Origin: Chlorogloeopsis fritschii
Lineage (GTDB): Bacteria > Cyanobacteriota > Cyanobacteriia > Cyanobacteriales > Nostocaceae
Assembly (NCBI RefSeq): GCF_043099315.1
Contig: NZ_CP170746.1
Direction: 5' to 3' (one strand)
DNA length: 64,000 bases
Positions 35,163 to 44,028 of the stretch are shown piece by piece. The notes under the pieces are model-generated. The model had not been told where the DNA came from and did not search any database. It saw only the letters and a list, made by a program, of their open reading frames with translations. The position numbers and the translations under genes were made by a program. Positions within the stretch are counted from its first letter, which is position 1. Each line of letters begins with the position of its first letter.

Positions 35163-36581
35163 ATGCCCACAGAATTCGGATATTTCATGGTATTCCTTTC
35201 AACAACAGAAGGAACCAGCTTTAGCTCTTATATGCAACGCTATTATCGTGGGGAAGCTGTTAGTCAAACGGGTGTGAAATCCCTCGTTAAAGAACCGATA
35301 TCATTCCCAGAAGTGCCGCCCTCAGACGCTGACATCCCTCCACTTTTTAACGAAAAGGCAGATAGATCCCACCTTCCACCCAATGTTCAAGCGTATCTTG
35401 AAAGCCGCGAGCCGATCGCCTTAAGAGCCTTTAGGCAGAGGTTTCCGATTTTACCAGATGAGAAAATCGTCGCAGATTCAATCACAGCCCTGAGCAAAGA
35501 TTGGCGTGATTATGAAGAAGGAACACTAGTTTACAAACGCACCACCAACCTCGGTAGTATTGCTTTTGGCTTACCAGGTATGAGAATTGACTTGCAAAAC
35601 GGAACCACTTCTTATGCTACATTGCCAACCCATGACACACCTGTGTTAGTAGAAAATCTGGCTTTAGGCGTAGACGATGCAACAGCAACAGTTATCGATG
35701 CTGCATTGACTATGGCGCAGTTTGCTGGTTTTGCCTTAGGGCCTGCTGGTCTCATTCTTTCTGGTGGTGCTGCTGTCCTACAGCTTATTTTCGGGAGATT
35801 GATGTCTAAGCAACAGGTAGATCTGCCCAAAGAAATTCAAAAGGCAGTCTCTGACGTAATTACCAAAGCCAATCTCGAAAACATTGATGCAACGATAGCC
35901 ACTGATTTTGACTGGCTGAATAGTTACTACAGAGGGGCATGGGCTGATAATCCACCTACACCAACTGACGAGGAATACAGATATTTCAAGGATGCTCTGA
36001 ATTCCAAGTTAAGCTCCGATACAGGCATCGTACAACAAGTTAATCTCTTGATGGAGGATGATTATAAATTTACTGGCTTTCCATTGTTTTTACTTGGTGC
36101 AGGTCTAGTTCTTGTATTGCATAAGATTCAACTCATCATCGCTAGCAGCGACAAAAAAGTGGTAGATACGACAGCTTTTAGCGGATTAATGAATGCGCTT
36201 GATAAGTATATCGATTATGGTAATGGGACAATCGCAGATATAGATCAAAAGATTTCGCAGCGATTGGGTCAGGTATCGGCTGTCTATCAAGATCAAAACT
36301 GTATAAACATGGGTATGTACGGGTCTCACTGTATCAAGGAATGGGACTACAAAGACAGTGGTACGGGTGCGCTTTACCGATTTCCAAATACTTCTCCTGG
36401 TTGTGGAGCAGCCGAGACAGTCGAACACAAAGACCAAGCTGATAGTTCACATTCTACATATGTGGCAAATCTGACAGCACAATTGCTCAAACAGTATTAC
36501 AACAGCGAACCCCAAAAAGCAAAAGATACGGTTAAACAATGGGAAAGTATGCGTAATGAATACAAACAATACGCTCAATAA
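35163..36581 (+). CDS. A2: larger paralogue of A1 with an extra N-terminal domain
   Basis: 472 residues; GGAGGGTAAAAA upstream. Residues about 175-472 align with A1: LTMAQFAGFALGPAGLILSG (183-202), LNSYYRGAWA, second hydrophobic helix FPLFLLGAGLVLVLHKIQLI (306-325), SQRLGQVSA, and the C-terminal KQYYNSEPQKAKDTVKQWES. Residues 1-170 are an extra domain not in A1 (LPPNVQAYLESREPIALRAF, YKRTTNLGSIAFGLPGMRID) of unknown fold. A region near 380-415 has four cysteines (CINMG, SHCIKEW, SPGCGA) that A1 lacks. No signal peptide is evident. Confidence 0.75.
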   Translation: MPTEFGYFMVFLSTTEGTSFSSYMQRYYRGEAVSQTGVKSLVKEPISFPEVPPSDADIPPLFNEKADRSHLPPNVQAYLESREPIALRAFRQRFPILPDEKIVADSITALSKDWRDYEEGTLVYKRTTNLGSIAFGLPGMRIDLQNGTTSYATLPTHDTPVLVENLALGVDDATATVIDAALTMAQFAGFALGPAGLILSGGAAVLQLIFGRLMSKQQVDLPKEIQKAVSDVITKANLENIDATIATDFDWLNSYYRGAWADNPPTPTDEEYRYFKDALNSKLSSDTGIVQQVNLLMEDDYKFTGFPLFLLGAGLVLVLHKIQLIIASSDKKVVDTTAFSGLMNALDKYIDYGNGTIADIDQKISQRLGQVSAVYQDQNCINMGMYGSHCIKEWDYKDSGTGALYRFPNTSPGCGAAETVEHKDQADSSHSTYVANLTAQLLKQYYNSEPQKAKDTVKQWESMRNEYKQYAQ

Positions 36582-36613
36582 AAGATAATAGCGATTCGCC
36601 TAATTGAAGAAAA

Positions 36614-37189
36614 ATGAACCAAAGCTTGATGAATAACTCCGAAGTTGCTCATCTTAACAGCAGAATGCAAAATGTGGTTTTGGTAGAACCATCTACTAAG
36701 TTTGCCAAACCATTTTTGGATATGGTGAATGAGTTTGAGCAATTCGGTGAAGACCAATATCGCACAGTTCGTTATATGGTCGAGTACAATTTCTCGGCTT
36801 ATCTAGCACGTTTGATCCGTCAGTCACAAGACTCCGAGCAACGACAACAAACTGTTCCTATCAGCACGTATTGGTTAGTCAAAGACGATTCCCTATTGAT
36901 TGGGGCAAGCAAGATCCATCATCGACTCACATCGAGGCTCAGACAGTACTACGGACACATTAGTTATCACATTCGACCCACTGCACGTCAAAAAGGATAT
37001 GGAACTCATCTCCTCTTCTTGACGCTTGAAAAGGCAAAGCTGCTGGAGCTAGGAGAAGTTCTGCTCACCTGTAATGCAGAAAATATAGCTTCTTCACGTA
37101 TTATCCAAAAAAATGGAGGTGTTTTTCAAAATGAAAGTGTAATGCCCACATCGGGCACAACAATCAAGCGATACCGAATCGCATTGTAG
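36614..37189 (+). CDS. GNAT-family N-acetyltransferase inside the A/B cluster
   Basis: 191 residues. GNAT fold: WLVKDDSLLIGASKIHHRL, the acetyl-CoA-binding loop RPTARQKGYGTHLLFLTLEK (a Q/RxxGxG/A variant), LTCNAENIASSRIIQKNGG. The start could be internal (MQNVVLVEPS at codon 18), since the ATG at 36614 has only a weak site. It lies 33 bp after A2 and 58 bp before B2, on the same strand. It may acetylate a cluster protein or protect the host; toxin-modifying acyltransferases and antitoxin-like GNATs are known, but neither is shown here. Confidence 0.85.
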   Translation: MNQSLMNNSEVAHLNSRMQNVVLVEPSTKFAKPFLDMVNEFEQFGEDQYRTVRYMVEYNFSAYLARLIRQSQDSEQRQQTVPISTYWLVKDDSLLIGASKIHHRLTSRLRQYYGHISYHIRPTARQKGYGTHLLFLTLEKAKLLELGEVLLTCNAENIASSRIIQKNGGVFQNESVMPTSGTTIKRYRIAL

Positions 37190-37247
37190 AGAGTGCAAGT
37201 AAATGCGCAAAAAACAAACAACATTAATAACAAAAAGGAGCTTTACC

Positions 37248-38117
37248 ATGGCTGAAACAAAGATTGATCCAACATTGGAAGATGAATATGAAGACAAAAC
37301 AGAGGAAGATGTTAGCGAAGAAAGTGAAGAAATAGCCAAAAACTCCCAGAAATCCTTAAGTAACACTGGAAAGCAGGCCGCCCAGGAACTCAGCATTATT
37401 AAAGGTAGCGATCTCAAACTTTCACAGGAGATCGATGCAAGACAACAGAAGGATGAATTAGAGCTTAGTGAGATCAATACTGGTGGGCAGGAGTTCGATC
37501 AGGACGATCCCACCTTTAAAAAGGGGAAAGAAGCCCTTGAAAAGGCTAGTGACTCCATGTCAAAGAAGCGGACGTTACGAAATTATGTTGCCAAACACTG
37601 GATTGCTCTTACTTTTGGCGTTGTCGGTGTCTTAATCTCAGCAACGGGTGTCACCATTGGGCTAGTTAGTTTTCTCCAAGCAGGCAAATCAGGTAGCGAT
37701 CAAAACTTGCAAGATTTTGGCTTCACCCCTGAACAAATAGCCCGTATCAAAGAGCTGGTGAAGGAATGGCAGAATAAGCCTGAAGATGAATTTTGGGATA
37801 TGATGGCAACTTATGTTGATACGTGGGTGCCCTCTGTAGAATCTCAGATCTTGTTCATGCGGTTTACAAAGGAAATGTATGGCGATAAGCCATGGACTTG
37901 GGATGCTGGGCAACCAGGCAATGAAGCCAATAATCTTGTATCGGTGTTTGAGAACACAAAGAAGTATTCTTCTATCTATCAAACGGCCAAGGCATACAGA
38001 GCTAGCGATCCAAAAAATCCGAGGCCACCTCGGAATGCGACTGCTACGATGTGCGAACTTGCACTTGGCATAATTCGAGAGAATCTTCTTCTTCAAAGTG
38101 GACACGAGCTTTCCTGA
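37248..38117 (+). CDS. B2: paralogue of B1, partner of A2
   Basis: 289 residues from the ATG at 37248, chosen because AAAAGGAGCTTTACC precedes it; the frame extends to 37203 without a site. Acidic N-terminus (LEDEYEDKTEEDVSEESEE), helical middle, one membrane helix at 118-143 (ALTFGVVGVLISATGVTIGL) after basic residues, then the B-type C-terminal domain: ELVKEWQNKPEDEFWDMMAT, PSVESQILFM, WTWDAG, SSIYQT and MCELALG. These match B1 block by block, so A1-B1 and A2-B2 are a duplicated module. Confidence 0.75.
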   Translation: MAETKIDPTLEDEYEDKTEEDVSEESEEIAKNSQKSLSNTGKQAAQELSIIKGSDLKLSQEIDARQQKDELELSEINTGGQEFDQDDPTFKKGKEALEKASDSMSKKRTLRNYVAKHWIALTFGVVGVLISATGVTIGLVSFLQAGKSGSDQNLQDFGFTPEQIARIKELVKEWQNKPEDEFWDMMATYVDTWVPSVESQILFMRFTKEMYGDKPWTWDAGQPGNEANNLVSVFENTKKYSSIYQTAKAYRASDPKNPRPPRNATATMCELALGIIRENLLLQSGHELS

Positions 38118-38267
38118 AAATAGGGCAAGGGTAAAGGATTAAATGCGATCGCGACTTGGCTTCAATTCCAGAAGTAGGCGATCGCTTTTTATATTTTGTT
38201 GAGCTTGGCAATCTCTCCTTTGATTTTTTACTTTTAAAGTCATCTTTGATACCAAAAACTTCGCTGT

Positions 38268-39335
38268 TTAAATACAAGCGGGAACTAAAACTTGTCCGGT
38301 GTTACCTGTATGGTTATATTGTTCAAGCACCTTTTTAGCAATATTTCTCCCCTCACCTGCTGCAACTAAAGCCACACAAGCTCCACCAAAACCTGCACCT
38401 GTTAACTTTGCACCAAAAACTCCTGGAGTTTTCTGCAACATTTCTACTAAAGTATCCAGTGCAGGTACAGACACTTCGTAATCATCCCGCAAACTGGCGT
38501 GGGAAGCATTCATTAATTTGCCAAAGTGTTCAGATGATACACCGTGCAACACTTCCAACACCCGATGGTTTTCTGTGACTACATGATGGGCACGGCGCTG
38601 TAATGGTTCTGGCAAAGCTTTTACCGCACTAGTCTCGGTAATATCTCGCAATGCCTTTACTTTTAATAATCGCGCTGCCTCCTGGCACTCAGTTCTTCTG
38701 TAGTTATACCCACTACTTGCTAGCGTGCGAGGCACACCACTATCTATCACCACAATCTCTGAGCCAGCAGGCAAAGGTAGCATACGGCGTTCCAAAGTAC
38801 GGGTATCTAAAAACAGAATATGTTCAGTGTCACCAAGGCTCGCAGCCATCTGATCCATGATGCCGCATTGCACACCAGCGTAATGAATTTCTGCTTGCTG
38901 TGCAAATTGAGCAATTTCGACATCATCGATCGCAAGATTGAGGAGTTGGCGTAATGCTCGCAGGGTTGCAACTTCCAAAGCCGCACTGCTAGACAAACCC
39001 GAACCAATCGGAATAGATGATTTAACGTACAAATTTAGCGATGGTATTGTATGCCCTTCTTGTTGTAAAACTTGAATACAGCCAAAAATATAACTTGTAA
39101 ATCCCGATGGCGTATGCTTAATTTCTAGAATATCTACTCGCTCATCTAAATTTTCCGAGTAGAAATGGTGCTGTCCATCAGCACTAAAACCTAGCTGTAC
39201 CGTGGTTCTTTGCGGAATTGCTGTTGGCAGAACAAAGCCATCATTGTAATCTGTATGTTCGCCTAATAGGTTTACTCTTCCGGGGGCACTAGCTTCAACT
39301 TCTGGTGCTTTGGCAAATAGCTGTTGGAAATTCAT
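38268..39335 (-). CDS. galK: Galactokinase
   Basis: 355 residues from the ATG at 39335 (GTG at 39341 also in frame). GHMP kinase: sugar-binding PGRVNLLGEHTDYNDGFV, ATP-binding GSGLSSSAAL, and the third motif LTGAGFGGACVAL. It phosphorylates galactose at C1 with ATP in the Leloir pathway, in the cytosol. No galT or galE lies beside it. The HIP1-bearing spacer just before it (38143-38175) marks the return to resident DNA after the A/B cluster. Confidence 0.93.
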   Translation of the reverse strand: MNFQQLFAKAPEVEASAPGRVNLLGEHTDYNDGFVLPTAIPQRTTVQLGFSADGQHHFYSENLDERVDILEIKHTPSGFTSYIFGCIQVLQQEGHTIPSLNLYVKSSIPIGSGLSSSAALEVATLRALRQLLNLAIDDVEIAQFAQQAEIHYAGVQCGIMDQMAASLGDTEHILFLDTRTLERRMLPLPAGSEIVVIDSGVPRTLASSGYNYRRTECQEAARLLKVKALRDITETSAVKALPEPLQRRAHHVVTENHRVLEVLHGVSSEHFGKLMNASHASLRDDYEVSVPALDTLVEMLQKTPGVFGAKLTGAGFGGACVALVAAGEGRNIAKKVLEQYNHTGNTGQVLVPACI

Positions 39336-39762
39336 AACCACTTTGTGATAGTAAAATCAGCAAATGTTGAACCTCCGTCAATAAATTTAATTTAGGAGAT
39401 ATACAATTGCATATTTTATTAATTTGTACTTTAAACTCTTAGAGTTAATTTCTAAAGTCTAGCTTAGATTTTTTGGGTGCTTTACATAATAACGCTACGT
39501 AAAATTTCACAGCATTACAGCACCTACGGTACATCGAGAGCAAGACCAATTTCTAAAATTAATCTTAAATTTTAAGATATTTAACGTAATGTAACGCACC
39601 CAAAATTACCTTTGGGTGGATGTAAGATAAAATTTATTCTTAATAGGAATTTAATTCAGTTGTTTGCAATTATTCTATAAAAGTAATTGCTTTTCAAGGC
39701 GAGGAATAAAGCGATCGCTCAAAAATTTTCTTCTACCATCGCAATAGCATCAAGAACAAGAT
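39336..39762. repeat. Intergenic region with inverted-repeat element
   Basis: Terminal inverted repeats TTTTGGGTGCTTTACATAA (39471-39489) and TAACGTAATGTAACGCACCCAAAA (39582-39605) bound a 135-bp element. Sequences of this GGGTGCGTTAC type are frequent in cyanobacterial intergenic DNA. No gene seen. Confidence 0.55.
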
Positions 39763-40374
39763 TTAAGGTTTTCGGCGGTCATTTTTGCCATTTTCTCCAG
39801 TTTCTTCCACAATTTCGGATGGCACTAAACCTGCACGACGAGTGTCAGACGGTAGCTCGTGAGGTTCCATTACACCCTTGGGTAAGTAAACCAATTCTGG
39901 CAACGGAGTCACCATTGGATCTAAATTTACTTTATAAGGGAGCCTTCCCATCGCTACACTATCGTGGTTCAATTCATGGCGATCGTAGGTGCTAAGTTCG
40001 TATTCTTCTGTCATTGACAGACAATTAGTAGGGCAATATTCGACGCAGTTACCACAGAAAATACAAACACCAAAGTCAATACTGTAATGCTTGAGTGTTT
40101 TCTTTTTAGCTGCTTTGTCAAATTCCCAATCTACTACTGGCAGGTTAATAGGGCAGACGCGAACGCAAACTTCGCATGAAATACACTTATCAAATTCAAA
40201 GTGAATTCGACCTCGAAATCGTTCAGAGGGAATCAGTTTTTCGTAAGGATACTGCACCGTAATTGGACGACGTTGCATATGGTCGAAAGTAACTGACAGC
40301 CCTTGCCCAATATATCTAGCTGCTTGAAAACTTTCTCTAGTGTAGTCGGCAACTTGCTTCAGGAAGTTCAACAT
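39763..40374 (-). CDS. ndhI: NAD(P)H-quinone oxidoreductase subunit I (NDH-1)
   Basis: 203 residues. Two 4Fe-4S ferredoxin motifs: CISCEVCVRVCP and CIFCGNCVEYCP, the N6a/N6b clusters that carry electrons in the NDH-1 hydrophilic arm. The N-terminal FLKQVADYTRESFQAARYIG is the amphipathic anchor seen in cyanobacterial NdhI. Normally ndhI sits in an ndhA-ndhI-ndhG-ndhE operon; none of those genes is in the window, so this may be an extra or relocated copy. Confidence 0.93.
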   Translation of the reverse strand: MLNFLKQVADYTRESFQAARYIGQGLSVTFDHMQRRPITVQYPYEKLIPSERFRGRIHFEFDKCISCEVCVRVCPINLPVVDWEFDKAAKKKTLKHYSIDFGVCIFCGNCVEYCPTNCLSMTEEYELSTYDRHELNHDSVAMGRLPYKVNLDPMVTPLPELVYLPKGVMEPHELPSDTRRAGLVPSEIVEETGENGKNDRRKP

Positions 40375-40574
40375 TAAGTCCTCCTTTTTAAAAGCCGTTA
40401 ATGAGCAAGGTAATAGTTGTGATTAACAGCTTCCTCTATCGAATGAAAGACCTAAAGTTAAGTTTATTTGTAATTAGGATAACAAAATATTGTTACAGTT
40501 TTTTAGCTAATTCAAAATTATACCATTTCACGTTAATTGCGATACACATAAATTTTGTAAACACACAATCTTGA

Positions 40575-41216
40575 CTAATTATCAAAAAGCGCTCCACTCA
40601 AATCAGCCCCTTTTAAGTCTGCTTGGGAAAGATTAGTACCTCTCAAGTCTGCTTCACTTAAATTGGCATTGTTCAAGCAAGCATAACTTAAATTTGCTCC
40701 TTTCAAATCTGCCCGTGATAGGTTTGCTGAGAGCAAATTAGCTCTAACCAATCGTGACTGACTCAAGTTAGTATCGCTTAAATTTGCATCTTGAATATCT
40801 GCTGCTGTAAAGTCTGCTTTAGTAAGATTAGTTCCACTCAAATTAGCAAAATTAAGTTTAGCTCTACTTAAATCTACTTCACTCAAAAAAAGCGAACAGA
40901 GCTTGGCACATCTTAGATTAGCATTAGTAAAATTTCTTTCTCCAATCGCATAACGACGCAGAAGTTCCTCAGTTGTCAATCTATTTAAAACAGCAACCCA
41001 AGCACCTTGATAACACCATCCAGTATCCATCAGAGTTGCAGCAGTATTAAGAGCTACCTCATCACATTTAGACATGACCACACCATTACAGCCATCCCAC
41101 TCTCCTTTGAGCATAAAGGCAATTTCATTAGCGGCGGCAATTGAATCAAACAGCAAAACAGATTTTTGAGGTCTTTTTAACCAGCTATTTAAAGTAGTTA
41201 ATATGATGTTTTTCAT
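40575..41216 (-). CDS. Pentapeptide-repeat protein
   Basis: 213 residues. The first 90 are a globular domain (LLFDSIAAANEIAFMLKGEW, MDTGWCYQGAWVAVLNRLTT). From about 95 to the end there are about 20 A(D/N)LXX pentapeptides (for example LSGTNLTKADFTAADIQDAN) that should fold into a right-handed beta-helix of about five turns. Many such proteins exist in Nostocales; the role is unknown. Confidence 0.88.
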   Translation of the reverse strand: MKNIILTTLNSWLKRPQKSVLLFDSIAAANEIAFMLKGEWDGCNGVVMSKCDEVALNTAATLMDTGWCYQGAWVAVLNRLTTEELLRRYAIGERNFTNANLRCAKLCSLFLSEVDLSRAKLNFANLSGTNLTKADFTAADIQDANLSDTNLSQSRLVRANLLSANLSRADLKGANLSYACLNNANLSEADLRGTNLSQADLKGADLSGALFDN

Positions 41217-41357
41217 TTTTGAATTAACTTTATGTAAAAAACAATCGGAGCTAGAGACACTCCAACTCCGCGCTATTTATTTTGTATGCGAATAATCCAT
41301 CAATACTCTGCTTTTAGCCTTTATACCCAAAGATTTCCAGTTTTTACGCGCCGCTGA

Positions 41358-41663
41358 TTAGTTTAAGGAGACAGCATTAACATCAATCACAGCAGGTGTT
41401 TGAGTAGGATTGGCTGTGGCAGAATTGCCTTTTTGACGATTTTTGAGTTTTTCTGCAACAATTTGGGAAACTTCTGCAATGACTAAGCTAGCAATTAAAC
41501 CATCATCAAGCCATCCCAAAATAGGTACAACATCGGGTGAAATGTCCAATGGGCTGACTAAATACACTAAGCCAGCAATAATTGCAAACCAGCGATATTT
41601 AGAATTACGGAAAATTTTACGAATTTTGTCTACTAATAGTTGAGTAAAAAATCTCTTGCCCAT
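41358..41663 (-). CDS. DUF1232 (YkvA-like) membrane protein
   Basis: 101 residues. DUF1232 signature: YRWFAIIAGLVYLVSPLDIS then PDVVPILGWLDDGLIASLV, two short hydrophobic segments with the conserved SP(L/I)D(I/L)xPD core. The tail is Asn/Gln/Thr-rich. Function unknown; members are small membrane proteins. The ATG is preceded by AGAGGGCATATTCA. Confidence 0.88.
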   Translation of the reverse strand: MGKRFFTQLLVDKIRKIFRNSKYRWFAIIAGLVYLVSPLDISPDVVPILGWLDDGLIASLVIAEVSQIVAEKLKNRQKGNSATANPTQTPAVIDVNAVSLN

Positions 41664-42339
41664 TGAATATGCCCTCTAACTAACAACATTATCTTGACAA
41701 ATTTATACGTAAAAGTCTGGTGTAGATAACCCTTGGTTTTGTAGTGAAATTTCACCGCCCAATCTATGTGTGGTTAACCGTATGTTATCGGTACAAGCTA
41801 ATACCAGTCTGGCTTTACACCTGTTTACGTTATGGTTGGGAACAGGAAAAGAGGACGTGGGGGCAAGAGAGCACCAGGAGCAGAGGGCAGGGGGTAGGGA
41901 GGCAGAGGAGAACTACTAACCACTCCACTGTACGCGGGGAACCCGCGCAACGCGCTGCCTCCCCTACTAACTACTGTACGGGCGGGTTTAAAAGATAAAT
42001 TATCCGTTTGAGCAGCAAGATTATCAACAAAACCCGCCCCTACTAACCAATGACCAATGTCTATAAAACTTTATATAAAGAATTACTCCTTTCTCACAAC
42101 TTCCTCACATTTTTTTCTTAGCCTGGTACTAGAAGCCAATCAAAAATTAAATCAAAAAATCATTTCCTCTATTTCGGATGGAGATAAGCATAATCTTCTG
42201 TTGCATTGCGATATTGGAATACATCGTTGCAATGGTACTAATGTTATGTCGCCATCAAACAAGGAAGGTACAGAAGCAAGATTATGAGCTAAAAGCTATC
42301 TTTGGCTTAGTACAGCATTGAATAACGAAAAATCGGACA
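41664..42339. repeat. Intergenic region with palindromic repeat element (copy B)
   Basis: Copy B at 41978-42039 begins ACGGGCGGGTTTAAAAGATA and ends AACAAAACCCGCCCC. Before it, CGCGGGGAACCCGCG (a small palindrome) and CAACGCGCTGCCTCCCCTAC match sequences beside copies A and C. Purine-rich tract near 41840-41910. ORFs here have no support. Confidence 0.7.
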
Positions 42340-44028
42340 ATGACAGAAAATCTATTTGTACAGACCTGGCTTGACGGCGTGCCGTTAATCAATGGCAGTT
42401 CAGTGGAGTCGCCAATGCCTGGGAACGTGATGCACAACAACTATGCTCTAGAAGAGCAAGGTATCCTCAACCCTGGTAATGTCTACTGGAATCTTTCGAC
42501 TCCAGCCCTTTATGAAGAAGCTATTCGACGCCAAGAGGGGGTTATGGCGGCTGAGGGGCCATTAGTTGTGCGTACTGGTCAGCATACAGGGCGATCGCCA
42601 AATGACAAATTCATTGTCCGCGAATCCAGCAGCGCTAACGAGGTTTGGTGGGGGAAGGTGAATTATCCCATCAGCGAGCATCGTTTTGAGGCTCTACACG
42701 CAAGAATGCTGGCATATATGCAAGGACGAGATGTGTTTGTTCAAGACTATTATGCTGGTGCCGATCCCACCTATCAGCTTTCGATTCGCTTCATTACCGA
42801 GACGGCATGGCATAGTATCTTTGTTCGCAACCTATTTATTGAACCATCGCGGCAGGAACTCGCTAGTTTTGTACCTGATTTTACTGTAATCGCTCTGCCC
42901 AACTTTCATGCCAAACCAGAAATTGATGGTACCCACTCAGATGTCTTTATTGTCTTAAATTTCGCCCGCAAATTAATTTTGATTGGTGGCACCAGTTATG
43001 CTGGTGAGATTAAAAAATCCATATTTACAACCCTTAATTATCTGCTACCTCACCATCGCGTCTTGCCGATGCATTGTGCTGCTAATGTTGGGCACAGCGG
43101 AGATGTGGCTTTGTTTTTTGGATTGTCTGGTACAGGTAAAACGACTCTTTCCGCCGATTCCAAACGCACACTGATTGGTGATGATGAACATGGTTGGAGC
43201 GATCGCGGGATTTTCAATTTTGAGGGTGGCTGTTATGCCAAGTTAATTCGACTGTCTAAAGAAGCGGAACCGGAAATTTATCAGACAACGCAGCGCTTTG
43301 GCAGCATTCTAGAAAATGTTGTGATTAACCCTCTCACCAGACATTTAGATTTAAATGATGCCAGTATCACTGAAAATACTCGTGGGGCTTACTCAATTGA
43401 GTATATAAGCAATGCCAGTTCAACTGGAATGACTGGCCATCCGCAAAATATTATTTTCCTGACTGCTGACGCTCTGGGAGTATTGCCACCAATCGCCCGG
43501 TTGACTAACGAACAGGCGATGTATCATTTTTTAAGTGGCTATACAGCAAAGGTAGCCGGGACAGAAAAAGGATTGGGACACGAGCCTCAGGCAGTCTTTA
43601 GTGCTTGCTTCGGCGCACCTTTTATGGCTTTGCACCCCAGTGTTTATGCGGCTTTATTAGGGCAAAAAATTGAACATCACAAAGTAAAAGTGTGGCTGGT
43701 AAATACAGGTTGGACAGGGGGAACTTATGGTGTAGGAGAACGCATCCCGATCAAGCAGACTCGTGCTATGTTAACAGCAGCCCTGAGTGGCGCACTGGAC
43801 GAAATACCCACAAAGATTAATCCGGTATTTGGTTTTCATGTCCCCGTTCACTGTCCTGGAGTGTCTGACGAGTTACTAACTCCTCGCTTGACTTGGAGCG
43901 ATCCTGATGCCTACGATATCCAAGCTCATAAGCTTGCAGAAATGTTTGTGGAAAATTTTAAGCAGTTTGCAGATGGAGTTGCTCCTCAAGTGCTATTGGG
44001 CGGGCCTATGGTAGGCAAAGAAAATTAA
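42340..44028 (+). CDS. pckA: ATP-dependent phosphoenolpyruvate carboxykinase
   Basis: 562 residues. Substrate motif RTGQHTGRSPNDKFIV, kinase-1a P-loop GLSGTGKTTLS, kinase-2 GDDEHGW, and the C-terminal VNTGWTGGTYGVGERI, all diagnostic of ATP-type PckA. It interconverts oxaloacetate and PEP with ATP and CO2 in the cytosol. Cyanobacteria mainly rely on PEP carboxylase, so a PckA gene implies gluconeogenic or anaplerotic flexibility. Its length is slightly above the usual 530-540 because of an N-terminal extension. Monocistronic. Confidence 0.95.
   Translation: MTENLFVQTWLDGVPLINGSSVESPMPGNVMHNNYALEEQGILNPGNVYWNLSTPALYEEAIRRQEGVMAAEGPLVVRTGQHTGRSPNDKFIVRESSSANEVWWGKVNYPISEHRFEALHARMLAYMQGRDVFVQDYYAGADPTYQLSIRFITETAWHSIFVRNLFIEPSRQELASFVPDFTVIALPNFHAKPEIDGTHSDVFIVLNFARKLILIGGTSYAGEIKKSIFTTLNYLLPHHRVLPMHCAANVGHSGDVALFFGLSGTGKTTLSADSKRTLIGDDEHGWSDRGIFNFEGGCYAKLIRLSKEAEPEIYQTTQRFGSILENVVINPLTRHLDLNDASITENTRGAYSIEYISNASSTGMTGHPQNIIFLTADALGVLPPIARLTNEQAMYHFLSGYTAKVAGTEKGLGHEPQAVFSACFGAPFMALHPSVYAALLGQKIEHHKVKVWLVNTGWTGGTYGVGERIPIKQTRAMLTAALSGALDEIPTKINPVFGFHVPVHCPGVSDELLTPRLTWSDPDAYDIQAHKLAEMFVENFKQFADGVAPQVLLGGPMVGKEN

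Noticed and set aside
33222..38117. CRISPR or classical R-M/defence island
   Set aside because: No nuclease, helicase, reverse transcriptase or repeat array is present; membrane-active proteins are the only theme.
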